Origin: Myxocyprinus asiaticus
Taxonomy: Eukaryota > Chordata > Actinopteri > Cypriniformes > Catostomidae
Length of the DNA: 64,000 nt
Assembly: GCF_019703515.2 (NCBI RefSeq)
Contig: NC_059379.1
Span: 21,447,380 to 21,511,379, forward strand
Direction: 5' to 3'
How positions within the stretch are numbered: the stretch's first letter is position 1; every line of letters begins with the position of its first letter. Below, one piece after another: positions 24,401 through 35,211 of the stretch. The notes under the pieces were generated by a model. The model was given only the letters and a program-made list of their open reading frames with translations, did no database searches and was not told the origin of the DNA. Made by a program: the position numbers and the translations under genes.

Positions 24401-25498
24401 TTATCACCTTGAATATGACCATCTAATTACACAGAAAAGTCCGCGTTAGGATTAGAGCCAAAACTTACCTCAGCATGCTGCTTTAAGTTGGAGCTGTGAT
24501 TTTAATCTTGAAATATCAGCTTGTCTTGGTGTTAAATGAAGGCATTGCATGGCGAAAATATTATTTTTTTCCACTGTGCAGAGTGAAGAAAGTGTTTCAC
24601 TTTGAAGAGTTTGATGCTGCAGCAGTGATTGAGTGACAGTCTGTGACAGCAGCAGAGAAATCAGGTGTTTAATAACTGGGTAAGACCTTGTTTGTTCAGT
24701 TGAATGAACTGGGAGTTACATGAATGTCAAAGTTTACACAGTAAGACGGTGCATTAAAGGTTCCACTCACCATATCCTCCTTTCAGGGCCGGGCGGTGGC
24801 ATAGGCGACATAGATGGTTGCCTAGGGCATAAAATTGCAGAGAGGCGCTACACCAGAGTTTTTATTTTATTTATTTTTTGTCAGAATTGCGCCCTGTCGT
24901 GACGACTGTGCGCCCCTCTACCCATATATTGAGCACTAGTGCTATGCGATTATATTATAATCGGATCCTTATCATATGTAGACAAAATGAGTGAAAAAAA
25001 GAACCAAATTATCAGGTGAACAAGGCAGGAAGCGGCACAAAGAAGAGGAGCAGAAAAAAAGAGCAATATAAAGGTAAGAATCAAAAGTTAACGACTGTTC
25101 ATGTTAGCCATTGATGTTTATTTACTACTTTGAAATAGCTTATTTAGAACCTCTTAACTGGCATGGACACTGTGGGCTGTTTTTTGCTTGTTTTATTTAA
25201 GTTAAGTGCAAGTTAAGTGCAGTGTATTTTCTTTAAAATAAACTTAAGCTTCTATAATGTTGTTTTAATTTCAGTTATATTGCTACTCTTTCACTTCACC
25301 AAAAAAACTCCTAAGTGTCTTCTTTTAAAAGAGACCATGATTAGGACTGTATTCTAAAGCATTCATGCTAAGCACCCTCAAACGAACATTAGAGCACCCT
25401 CAATTGCAGACCAGGGCAAACTGCTTCCCGCGGGTCGATTTATCATGAAAGTTTTTCCAAATGCGATGCCAAACAAACCATTGAAGAGACCTAAAATA
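24401..25498. other. No gene; possible hAT left end at 24784
   Basis: CAGGGCCGGGCGGTGGC at 24784 resembles the left end of a GC-ended hAT family. A possible right end CTGGGCCAGCCCTG stops at 27985. Otherwise the DNA is AT-rich and featureless. Confidence 0.4.
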
Positions 25499-25960
25499 CT
25501 GTGCAGAAGTTTTAGGCACTTGTGAAAAATGTTGCATAATGAGGATGTCTTCAAAAATAATGACATAAATAGTTTTCATTTCTCACTTAATGTCATACAA
25601 AGTCCAATAAACATAAAAAACGCTAAATCAATATTTGGTGTGACCACCTTTGCCTTTAAAACAGCACCAATTCTCCTAGGTACACATGGACACAGTTTTT
25701 CTTGGTTGTTGGCAGATAGGATGTTCCAAGGTTCTTGGAGAATTTGCCACAGTTCTTCTATCTATTTAGGCTGTCTCAACTGCTTCGGTCTCTTTATGTA
25801 ATCTCAGACTGACACAATGTTCAGTGGGGGGCTTTGTGGGGGCCATGACATCTGTTGCAGGGCTCCCTTTTCTTCTACTCTAATCTTTTCTATTTGCAAA
25901 AGTAATGTTTGGGAGTCTTACATTTATATTTCCTATTGACACATTAAAACTGAAAATATA

Positions 25961-27534
25961 CAGTTGTGCTCAAAAGTTTGCATACCCTTGGAGAATTGAT
26001 AATATATGTACCATTTTTAAAGAAAACATGAATGAGCAGGCAAAACACATTTCTTTTATTTCTTATGGGATTCATATTCAACTGTAGGTTATAACAGAAT
26101 GGCACAATCATAAAACAAAACATGGCAACAATGAAAAAAAATGAAATGACCCCTGTTCAAAAGTCTGCATACCTTTAGTTCTTAATACTGTGTATTGCCC
26201 CCTTTAGCATCAATGACAGCGTGCAGTCTTTTGTAATAGTTGTCTATGAGACCCCAAATTCTTGCAGGTGGTATAGCTGCCCATTCAGCTTGGCAAAATG
26301 CCTCCAGGTCATACATAGTCTTTGGTCGTCTTGCATGAACCGCACGTTTGAGATCTCCCCAGACTGGCTTGATGATATTAAGGTCAGGAGACTGTGATGG
26401 CCACTCCAGAAACTTCACCTTTTTCTGCTGTAACTGGAGGGTCAACTTGGCCTTGTGCTTAGGGTCATTGTCATGCTGGAAAGTCCAAGAGCGTCCCATG
26501 CGCAGCTTTTGTGCAGAAGAATGCAAATTGTCTGCCGGTATTTTCTGATAACATGCTGCATTCATCTTGCCATCAATTTTCACAAGATTCCTCATGCCTT
26601 TAGAGCTACCATGCTTCACAGTGGGGATGGTATTCTTTTCACTATATGCCTTGTTGACCCCTCTCTAAACATAGCGCTTATGGTTGTGACAATAAAGCTT
26701 TATTTTGGTCTCGTCACTGCTGTGAGGCGTGTCAAGGTGTTGTCGGGAATATTTTAACGGGGCTTTTTTGTGGCATTGGCACAGTAAAGGCTTCTTTCTG
26801 GCAACTCGACCATGCAGCTCATTTTCGTTCAAGTATCGTCATATTGTGCTCCTTGAAACAACCAAAACATCTTTTTCCAGAGCAGCCTGTATTTCTCCTG
26901 AGGTTACCTGTGGGTTTTTCTTTGTATCCTGATTAATTCTTCTGGCAGCTGTGGCTGAAATCTTTCTTGGTCTATCTAACCTTGGCTTGGTATCAAGAGA
27001 TCCCCAAATTTTCCACTTATTAATAAGTGATTGAACAGTACTGACTGGCATTTTCAAGGCTTTGGATATCTTTTTATATCTTTTTCCATCTTTATAAAGT
27101 TCCATTACCTTGTTATGCAGGTTAGAGTTCTTTTCTGCTCCCCATGGCTCAGTATCTAGCCTGGTCAGTGCATCCACGTGAGAGCTAACAAACGCATTGA
27201 CTATTTATACACAGACACTAATTGCAATTTAAAAAGCCACAGGTGTGGGAAATTAACCTTTAATTGCCATTTAAACCTGTGTGTGTCACCTTGTGTGTCT
27301 GTAACAAGGCCAAACATTCAAGGGTATGTAAACTTTTGATCAGGGCCATTTGGGTGATTTCTGTTATCATTATGAATTCAAAACGAGCCAAACAACTATG
27401 TGATATTAAATGGCTTCATATGATCACTATCCTTAAATAATAGACCGTTTTTTTGCATGATCAGTCATATTTTCAAAATCATTGCCAAAATTTCACAGTT
27501 TCTGCCAGGGTATGCAAACATTTGAGCACAACTG
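25961..27534 (-). mobile_element. Tc1-like transposon (TTGTGCTCAAAAG ends)
   Basis: Ends CAGTTGTGCTCAAAAGTTTG and CAAACATTTGAGCACAACTG are inverted repeats with TA at 25959-25960 and 27535-27536. The element is about 1.57 kb, the usual size for a full Tc1, and carries one minus-strand transposase in pieces. Confidence 0.92.
26182..27177 (-). pseudogene. Tc1 transposase, broken, catalytic Glu lost
   Basis: The N-terminal piece (27177-26839) holds a helix-turn-helix domain (KISKALKMPVSTVQSLINKW) and a GRPR-like basic hook (LDRPRKIS). The C-terminal piece (26619-26182) has the second Asp in FQHDNDPKHKAK. The third motif reads SPDLNIIKPVW where the family has PIENLW, so the catalytic Glu appears as Lys. 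The stretch between 26839 and 26619 is out of frame. Confidence 0.85.
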
Positions 27535-27598
27535 TAAATAGCCATCTTAAGACAAATGCTTTTGTGAAACATCATACGTGCCTAAGACTTTTGCACAG

Positions 27599-28080
27599 TA
27601 CTGTACATTATAATCAATGAGCGTGTAAACAGGTTGATAATGTTTTCAGAATAAAAAAACTTTATCCACTTTGTGGCAAACATTAAACTTTTAGAATCTA
27701 TAATTTCAGAATATTTTATTTTACTATTAAACCAGACTCCTGAGAGTGTTAAATTGAATACTAAATTACCACTGCATTGAAGTATGGTAAAATAAACATT
27801 TAATAATTTTATTCAGCTTTTATTCAGTTTTACTAACACATGATAGAAAAGTAGCAGCAAAACTTCAAGCAACGCAGAATGGTCCCATCAGTATACACTT
27901 TTGAAAATTGCGCATCATTTATTGAGTGCATGAGTTCACTTCTAAAATCTCACCTAGGGCGCCAACAGAGCCTGGGCCAGCCCTGGCCGGATAAAAATAC
28001 TGACGGCCTGATTTGGCCTGTGGGCCACCAGATGAAAGCCCTGGGCTACCATGTAACATGCCACAGGAATATTTGTACCC
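27599..28080. other. No gene recognised
   Basis: AT-rich, with a GC-richer word cluster at 27956-27990 that may be a hAT right end (see 24784). Confidence 0.45.
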
Positions 28081-28508
28081 TTAAAAAGATAGTTCACCCA
28101 AAAATGAAAATTCTCTCATCATTTACTTAGCCTCATGCCATTCCAGATGTGTGACTTTCTTTGTTCTGCAGAACACAAATGAATATTTTTAGAAGAATAT
28201 CTCGGTTCTGTAGGTCCATTGCAATGCAAGTGAATGGTGGCCAGAAATTTGAATCTTCAAAAATCACATAAAGGCAGCATAAAAGTAATCCATAAGTCTA
28301 CAGGGGTTAAATACATGTTTTCTGAAGTGATATGATAGGTGTGGGTAAGAAAAAGATCAATATTATTTTTTTACTATAAATCTCCACCTTTGACCAGCCC
28401 CGACCAGTAGGTGGCGATATGCGCAAAGCATGTGAAGTCATACACTGCATTGGCATAAGTGAGGAAATGATGAAAGAAATTGCATTTTTGGGTGAACTAT
28501 CTCTTTAA
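28081..28508. mobile_element. TTAA-flanked MITE, shorter copy
   Basis: Left TTAAAAAGATAGTTCACCC and right GGTGAACTATCTCTTTAA are inverted and end in TTAA. The interior matches 22105-22719 (GAAGTGATATGATAGGTGTG) with a deletion and a different middle. Confidence 0.78.
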
Positions 28509-29013
28509 GGAGACAAAAAGAGGAACAAAACATATACATATACTTTTAAAGGTACACAATGGGTCCTTGGAGTACAATTACAGTTGAAGTCAGAAGTTAT
28601 ACACCTTAGCCAAATACATTTAAACTCAGTTTTTCACAATTCCTGACATTTAATCGTAGAAAACATTAACCGGTCTTAGGTCAGTTAGGATCACTACTTT
28701 ATTTTAACAATGTGAAATGTCAGAATAATAGTAGAGAAAATGATTTATTTCAGCTTTTATTCCTTTCATCATATTCCCAGTGGGTCAGAAGTTTACATAC
28801 AATTTGTTAGTATGTGGTAGCATTGCCTTTAAATTGTTTAACTTGGGTCAAATATTTTGGGTAGCCTTCCCCTAGTGATGGGTCGAATCGTTCATTTTGA
28901 ACTAATCTTTTATGTGATTCAGAAGAACGAGTAGTCTCAGAGAGTGATTCGTTCATTTTGTGTTGGCCGCACATGTGCATTGCGCAACCTCTGTTCGTTT
29001 GTTACGTGAAAAC

Positions 29014-30261
29014 CACTATATTGCCAAAAGTATTCGCTCATCTGCCTTTAGACGCATATGAATTTAAGTGACATCCCATTCTTAATCCATAGGGTTTAAT
29101 ATGACATCGGCCCACCCTTTTTAGCTATAACAGCTTCAACTCTTCTGGGAAGGCTTTCCACAGGGTTTAGGAGTGTATTTATGGGAATTTTTGACCATTC
29201 TTCCAGAAGCGCATTTGTGAGGTCAGACACTGATGTTGGACGAGAAGGCCTGGCTCGCAGTCTTCACTCTAATTCATCCCAAAGGTGCTCTATTGGGTTG
29301 AGGTCAGGACTCTGTGCAGGCCAGTCAAGTTCTTCCACACCAAACTCGCTCATCCATGTCTTTATGGACCTTGCTTTGTGCACTGGTGCGCAGTCATGTT
29401 GGAACAGGAAGGGGCCATCCCCAAACTGTTCCCACAAAGTTGGGAGCATGGAATTGTCCAAAATCTCTTGGTATGCTGAAGCATTCAGAGTTCCTTTCAC
29501 TTGAACTAAGGGGCCAAGCCCAGCTCCTGAAAAACAACCCCACACCATAATCCCCCCTCCACCAAACTTCACAGTTGGCACAATGCAGTCAGACAAGTAC
29601 CATTCTCCTGGCAACCGCCAAGCCCAGACTCGTCCATCAGATTGCCAGATGGAGAAGCATGATTCGTCACTCCAGAGAACGCGTCTCCACTGCTCTAGAG
29701 TCCAGTGGCGGCGTGCTTTACACCACTGCATCCGACACTTTGCATTGCACTTGGTGATATATGGCTTGGATGCAGCTGCTCGGCCATGGAAACCCATTCC
29801 ATGAAGCTCTCTACGCACTGTTCTTGAGCTAATCTGAAGGCCACGTTAACTTTGGAGGTCTGTAGCGATTGACTCTGCAGAAAGTTGGCGACCTCTGCGC
29901 ACTATACGCCTCAGCATCCGCTGACCCCGCTCTGTCATTTTACGTGGCCTACCACTTCGTGGCTGAGTTGCTGTCATTCCCAATCGCTTCCACTTTGTTA
30001 TAATACCACTGACAGTTGACTGTGGAATATTTAGTAGCGAGGAAATTTCATGACTGGACTTGTTGCACAGGTGGCATGCTATCACAGTACCATGCTGGAA
30101 TTCACTGAGCTCCTGAGAGTGGCCCATTCTTTCACAAATGTTAGTAGAAGCAGTCTGCATGCCTAGGTGCTTCATTTTATACACCTGTGGCCATGGAAGT
30201 GATTGGAACACCTGAATTCAATTATTTGGATGGGTGAGCGAATACTTTTGGCAATATAGTG
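29014..30261 (-). mobile_element. Tc1-like transposon, innermost layer
   Basis: Ends CACTATATTGCCAAAAGTA (29014) and TACTTTTGGCAATATAGTG (to 30261) are perfect inverted repeats that extend several bases further. The element is about 1.25 kb and the transposase is almost intact, so it is probably the youngest insertion of this nest. Confidence 0.92.
29107..30211 (-). pseudogene. Nearly intact Tc1 transposase
   Basis: The N-terminal part (to about 29846) carries a helix-turn-helix domain (ISSLLNIPQSTVSGIITKW) and the hook SGRPRKM. The catalytic part (29818-29264) has all three motifs: [16 protein letters not shown] and [11 protein letters not shown]. Two lesions are seen: a frame break between the two parts near 29819-29846, and a TGA right after WDELE at about 29261. 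Past that TGA the frame continues to the expected C-terminus near 29107. Length is otherwise normal for the family. Confidence 0.88.
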
Positions 30262-30272
30262 TAGGTGCTGTA

Positions 30273-30620
30273 CAGGAAACAGAAATGATTAGTTCACCTC
30301 TCGAGTCTTCTGGTCTGAGTCGTTCGTTCTTTTGTCACGTGACAGTCGTATACGCTATGCATTGCTCACACAGGAAACAGAAATAATTAGTTCACCTCTC
30401 CAGTCTTCTGGTCCGAGTCGTTCGTTCTTTTGTCACATGACAGTCGTATACGCTATGCATTGCTCACACAGGAAGCAGAAATGATTAGTTCACCTCTCGA
30501 GTCTTCTGGTCTGAGTCGTTTGTTCTTTTGTCACGTGACAGCTGTATAAGCTATGCAGTGACAAAAGAACGAATGACTCCGACAAGAAGATTCTAGAGGT
30601 GAACTAATCTTTCTGTTTCT
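30273..30620. repeat. 98-bp tandem repeat with inverted half unit
   Basis: Units starting at 30273, 30371 and 30469 are each 98 bp and nearly identical (start CAGGAAACAGAAATGATTAG; later TTTTGTCACGTGACAG). After the third unit an inverted half copy (GTGACAAAAGAACGAATGAC and onward to about 30620) follows. They lie inside the hAT-like element. Confidence 0.9.
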
Positions 30621-30891
30621 CATCATTTGTCCTTGGCTGCATTATACATTTTTCCTTATTTGGACTATAATCAAAGTTTGCGTAAGTAGACATGTTGGGG
30701 GGGATTTGGCTATTGAAAATGTAACATTTTAATTTAATTCTGTTCAAATGAACTAAATGAACTAAATGACTTGAATAAAGATTCGTTCATTTTGCTGAAT
30801 GAGACTCAAAGATTCAAGTCAGTAAAATGATCCGATCTTCCCATCACTACCTTCAACAAGCTTCTCACAATAAGTTGCTGGAATTTTGGGC

Positions 30892-31879
30892 CTAATCCTC
30901 CAGACAAAACTGGTGTAACTGAGTCAGGTTTGCAGGCCTCCTTGCTCGCACATGCTTTTTCACTTCAGCCCACAAATTTTCTATAGGATTGAGGTCAGAA
31001 CTTTGTGATGACCACTCCAATACCTTGACTTTGTTGTCCTTAAGCCATTTTGCCACAACTTTGGTGGTATGCTTGGGGTCATTGTCCATTTGGAAGACCC
31101 ATTTGCGACCGAGCTTTAACTTGATGGCTGATGTCTTGAGATGTTGCTTCAATATATCCAAATAATTTTCCTTCCTCATGATGCCATCTATTTTGTGAAG
31201 TGTGCCTGTCCCTTGTGCAGCAAAGCACCCCCACAACATGATGCTGCCACCCCCATGCTTCACAGTGAGGGATGGTGTTCTTTGTCTTGCAAGCCTCACC
31301 CTTTTTCCTCCAAACATAACAATGGTCTTTATGGCATTTTTGTTTTATCAGACCAGAGGACATTTCTCCAAAAAGTAAGATCTTTGTCCTCATGTTCCCT
31401 TGCAAACTGTAGTCTGGCTTTTTTTATGGTGGTTTTGGAGCATTTGGCTTCCTTCTTGCTGAGCAGCCTTTCAGGTTATGTCGATATAGGACTTGTTTTA
31501 CTGTGGATATAGATACTTGCCTACCTGTTTCCTCCAGCATCTTCACAAGGTCCTTTGCTGTTGTTCTGGTATTGATCTGCACTTTTCACACCAAACTACA
31601 TTCATCTCTAGGAGACAGAATGCGTCTCCTTCCTGAGTGGTATGATGGCTGCGTGGTCTCTTGGTGTTTATACATGCGTACTATTGTTTGTAGAGATGAA
31701 CGTGGTACCTTCAGGCATTTGGAAATTGCTCCCAAGGATGAACCAGAATTGATTCCTTTTGATTTTCCCATGATGTCAAGCAAAGAGGCACTGAGTTTGA
31801 AGGTAGGCCTTAAAATACATCCACAGGTACACCTCCAATTGACTCCAATTAGCCTATCAGAAGCTAATTGGCTAATCAC
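30892..31879 (-). pseudogene. Sleeping Beauty-type transposase, broken
   Basis: The N-terminal piece starts near 31831 with an MGKSKG-like start and a paired-type DNA-binding domain ([20 protein letters not shown]). After broken frames from about 31585, the C-terminal piece (31317-30892) reads [20 protein letters not shown], then QMDNDPKHTTK with the second Asp intact, and SSDLNPIENLWAEVKK with the Glu intact. Several frameshifts in the middle inactivate it. Confidence 0.88.
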
Positions 31880-32165
31880 CTAAAGGCTCAACATCATTTT
31901 CTGGAATTTTCCAAGCTGCTTAAAGGCACAGTTAACTAAGTGAATGTAAACTTCTGACCCACTGGAATTGTGATATAGTCAATTAAAAGTGAAACAATCT
32001 GTCTGTAAACAGTTGTTGGAAAAATTACTTGTGTCATGCACAAAGTAGATGTCCTAAACGACTTGCCAAAACTATAGTTTGCTAATATGAAATCTGTGGA
32101 TTGGTTAAAAAAAATGAGTTTAAATGACTTCAACCTAAGTGTATGTAAACTTCTGACTTCAACTG

Positions 32166-33170
32166 CATGTACCCAAAACGAGTTATAAATTTGAACTAGA
32201 GGTGCAAAAATTGGCCCCTTGAACAGGGCCGTGGGAAGATGATTGAAGTTGGGGGTGCTGTAGCGGGAGGTGCATTTTTGCATGTACATGGCCTTTTAAG
32301 GGCTGTATATAGCACTGGCACAGACAAACAGACTTTACTTAATACACAGTGTGTAGTGGGTGTTCTGAAAACCTATTTAAAAAAAAAAAATTTATTCCAT
32401 GCATAACGTCACCTTGAAATATAACATAGGCTACTATGTTAATGTAACAATCACTATTAATGAACAAGTACAGTCGTTCACTTTTCTGAGACTTATTCTT
32501 AACCATACAAGTAACAGTAAACACGTCATGAAGCTAACGAACAATTCTCTCTCAAAATCTTTCTCTCACTTCTATCTAACACCCCTGCACGCCCTGCGCG
32601 TGCACACACCCCGAACCCCTCGGATGGGTGGCTTTCCCATTATCATCCAACACGAAGGCACAATCGAACTTAGTGCATTATATTATCAGTGCATTCAGAA
32701 CACTAGCACATAATCTTTAAACATGCTACAATATCAATCAAATGCTTGCCAGTTTTGTAACTTCCAGGTCCTGTTGCGCACAGCAGACAAGTTATATCCA
32801 CATTTTAAGTTCAAAAGCCCAAACTACACAGCAGACATGTTTGCAGCAAGAGTATAGCCTATCAGTGTAATGTTAAAAGGTACTCACAACTGTTAATATT
32901 AAACTGCTGGGCGGCAGCTAATAATAAACCAAAGGCTTTAACATGAGATGCACGGCTAGGTGCTCCAATAGTTAAGATAGTCTAAACGGGGCTTGGTGTT
33001 CAGGGGTTGTTGAGATGAAGGCCGCCATGATTAGTAATTATGAAATAATTATGACACTATTAAGTGTTGTAAATTATTTTTCAAGAGTCAAGACTTCCTC
33101 AAGCATACAGTAAATTTTTCTCAGCAACTTCTCATCCTCTATCTCTCTTGTCTTTTTCTGCAAAGTGGAT
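32166..33170. other. No gene recognised
   Basis: Sequence between the Sleeping Beauty copy and the next pkd1-like exon. AT-rich, with no domain found. Exons for the polycystin GPS and PLAT regions would be expected downstream on the minus strand from here but were not seen. Confidence 0.45.
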
Positions 33171-33174
33171 TGTA

Positions 33175-33500
33175 TTGCAGTGTCTGGTGTCAGGTCAACA
33201 ATGGGAATGCCCTTGTGGTGTAGCAAACTCCATGGCTGCAAGCGTGATGGATATAGGAGGTTCTGCAGCTGGAATGAATGGGTTTTCTTCTGCCTCCATT
33301 TACAGAAGAATCTGCAGGACTTCTTGTCATTTCTCCTTCAGGTGAGAGCTCAGTGCTGTTGGGATGTGGGGTCTGTGCACAGGAGGTTTTTAGTAGGATC
33401 ACCCCGTATGCCCACTGATCTTTGGAGCAGCAAGGGAAAGAGCCTCTTAGATCCGCGTCAATATCAACAAACGCATGAGCTCTACAGTCTGGCCTAGTGC
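33175..33500 (-). pseudogene. pkd1: pkd1 exon before GPS, heavily frameshifted
   Basis: Pieces in different minus-strand frames align in order with the polycystin-1 stretch ahead of the GPS: ELMRLLILTRI, stop, EALSLAAPKIS; then YGVILLKTSCAQTPHPN; then VLQILL, MEAEENPFIPAAEPPIS and ITLAAMEFATPQG; then PIVDLTPDTAIQ. The order is right but the frame changes at least three times and two stops interrupt it. Confidence 0.65.
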
Positions 33501-33824
33501 TGATACAGCTGTCTCTGATGTTCCCAAATGCTTGTAGCCTTAATTACTCTTCTCTATATGATCAACAGTAAGGGTGCCACCTGCAATGAAAATGGAAGGG
33601 GGATTAGAAACGATTAAAAAAAACACACAAAAAACAAAAGAAAAACAAACAAAAAATGTTGTTCTGCTTACCATTTGGAAAGTTTGTTGCAGAATTCCAG
33701 CGCATAAAAATACCATGTTTGCGCATAAAGAACCAAAATGAAAAACATTTAGTGTTCAATCTATGCTTCAGGGTGACCCTCTGGTATCACACTGAATGTA
33801 AATGCTGAAGAATGATGTAGTTAC

Positions 33825-33969
33825 TTAAAACATTGAGAATGTTCCTGCCGGTATCTGCAGGGTTGATGTCACTCTGTCCAGTTTGTTCTCTTATAACTTT
33901 TATCATCTTCTCCGTAACCTTCAGAACCTTTGCTTGGCAGCCCTTGCACTGCACTTCAGAGGGAACCAC
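33825..33969 (-). pseudogene. pkd1: pkd1 exon, GAIN-proximal
   Basis: The acceptor CTGCAG ends at 33970 and a donor GTAACT follows 33825. The 145-nt frame reads VPSEVQCKGCQAKVLKVTEK and INPADTGRNILNVLSN. It matches the polycystin-1 segment with C..C spacing (RSCLKQTLHKLE) and the IGDSILNITGDL motif. This exon itself is open. Confidence 0.75.
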
Positions 33970-34318
33970 CTGCAGTTTTTGTCCTAGTATATAAAATTTG
34001 TACTTGGTCCATAATCATTATCCACCAATATCACATGTGACAATAATTTGTTCTTAGGTAGCATGAATTTCTTCTGTATTCCCTCCACTCCTCATTATGT
34101 AAAGTCCCTCTGAGTGTTGTCACAGCTGGCAGTCTTTATTCTGTGATGAGCCTTTGGTTCTTGTGTCACATTTTATGATAGCACTGTGCTGGATCTACAG
34201 AAAGTTGCCGTCATGCTTTGTGCTGAGCTGTAATTAATGCTGAAACAGGAGGCGTAGGGTGCTGCTGTATAATACTTTGGATTGGGTGTGCTGTTTCTTT
34301 CCATGAGCTTTAACAGTA

Positions 34319-34464
34319 GATAGTCTTATTGTGGATTGGGCCAAAGCTGAGCTGATCTGAGCTGCATCCTGAAGCAAGGAGACTGGCAGAGTTGACAAAG
34401 CCTGAGTTATGCTTCCTTGTATCTGAATCTTGTCCTCCAACTCTTGAGCAATAAAAGTCACTAG
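34319..34464 (-). pseudogene. pkd1: pkd1 exon, REJ/GAIN region
   Basis: The acceptor TTCCACAG precedes 34464. The frame LVTFIAQELEDKIQIQGSI, then LLQDAAQISSALAQSTIRLS, resembles the polycystin-1 helical stretch with IQQIAAALAQ. The far end is uncertain, as no strong donor is present. Confidence 0.65.
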
Positions 34465-34617
34465 CTGTGGAAGAGATTTTGATATAAAAAAGGTGAGGAG
34501 TGATCAGTGTTTTAAATAATTAGTGTTGAAATACTTTATAGTGTTCTTCAACTTGCTGATGAATAATTTAATGATCCATCATTATCAACACACTACATGC
34601 ACATATACTGTCACTTT

Positions 34618-34885
34618 AGTAAGAGTCTTCCAGGAAATGAAGAGAGTCTGGTGAAAGAGTGCAAATGCCCTCATAGGGAGGATGGTTGGGGACTAAGGTG
34701 ATGCTTGCTGACCCCCAAACCCCAGAGGCTGGCTCAGACACATTGAGAGTAAAGGTGTATTCATGTCCCTCTATTAGCCCCCCTACTCTAATGACTCTAA
34801 TCTGTCTCCAGAGATTTCCTGTTGAGGTAGTGACTTCATTTAGTGCTAGAGCTTCACCTCTTTGATTCTCTGCCATCCACCTGTA
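34618..34885 (-). pseudogene. pkd1: pkd1 REJ-domain exon
   Basis: The acceptor CATCTTACAG precedes 34885. The frame YRWMAENQRGEALALNEVTT, then EGHEYTFTLNVSEPASG, WGSASITLVPNHPPYEG and CTLSP, is a good REJ-domain match (receptor for egg jelly; PKD1 has TTTSTG, GYTFTLTV, CASIRLSPNRPP). A frameshift occurs near the 3' end, where LEDSY and a stop replace an expected LTKV continuation. Confidence 0.82.
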
Positions 34886-35211
34886 CTGTAAGATGGAGTA
34901 AAATCAGTGGCTTATAAGATTATAGGCCAGGGTTTTTCTAACTTTTTAATGCCAGAAACCCCAAAATGTAATGATGACCTTGCAAGGAACCCCCTTCCTA
35001 AAATATAAAAGGCAGCTATATATTTTCAATGAAATAAATGGCATTTATTTGTCACTGTTCTAAAGCTAAACTTCTATCAATATTTACTTTTTATTATCAT
35101 AAATCAGCAGCATATCTTTGTGTCCATGTTTTTTGTAACCAATATCAGAATATAGAATACAATTCAAATTTATTAATTTATTTACAACAAAAATCGCTCC
35201 AAAGCAACTTC

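Larger units (their letters stand above)
25499..27598. mobile_element. Tc1-type MITE carrying a nested Tc1
   Basis: Ends CTGTGCAGAAGTTTTAGGCA (25499) and GTGCCTAAGACTTTTGCACA (to 27598) are inverted repeats bordered by TA. A second, uninterrupted 478-bp copy is at 56465-56942. The difference is explained by a Tc1 at 25961-27534 inserted at a TA. Confidence 0.88.
28873..30849. mobile_element. Non-autonomous hAT-like element inside Sleeping Beauty copy
   Basis: Ends TAGTGATGGGTCGAATCG (28873) and the complement GATCTTCCCATCACTA (to 30849) match in the outer ten bases. Flanking 8-mers CCTTCCCC and CCTTCAAC agree at six positions. Its own content is non-coding and includes three 98-bp tandem units. 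A Tc1 occupies 29014-30261. Confidence 0.75.
28581..32165 (-). mobile_element. Sleeping Beauty-type Tc1 with IR/DR ends
   Basis: Outer ends CAGTTGAAGTCAGAAGTT (28581) and AACTTCTGACTTCAACTG (to 32165) are the outer direct repeats of an IR/DR structure. Inner repeats AGTGGGTCAGAAGTTTACAT (about 28780) and the complement near 31945 complete it. TA precedes the left end. The minus strand carries a broken transposase. A hAT-like element (28873-30849) sits inside, itself holding a Tc1. Confidence 0.93.
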
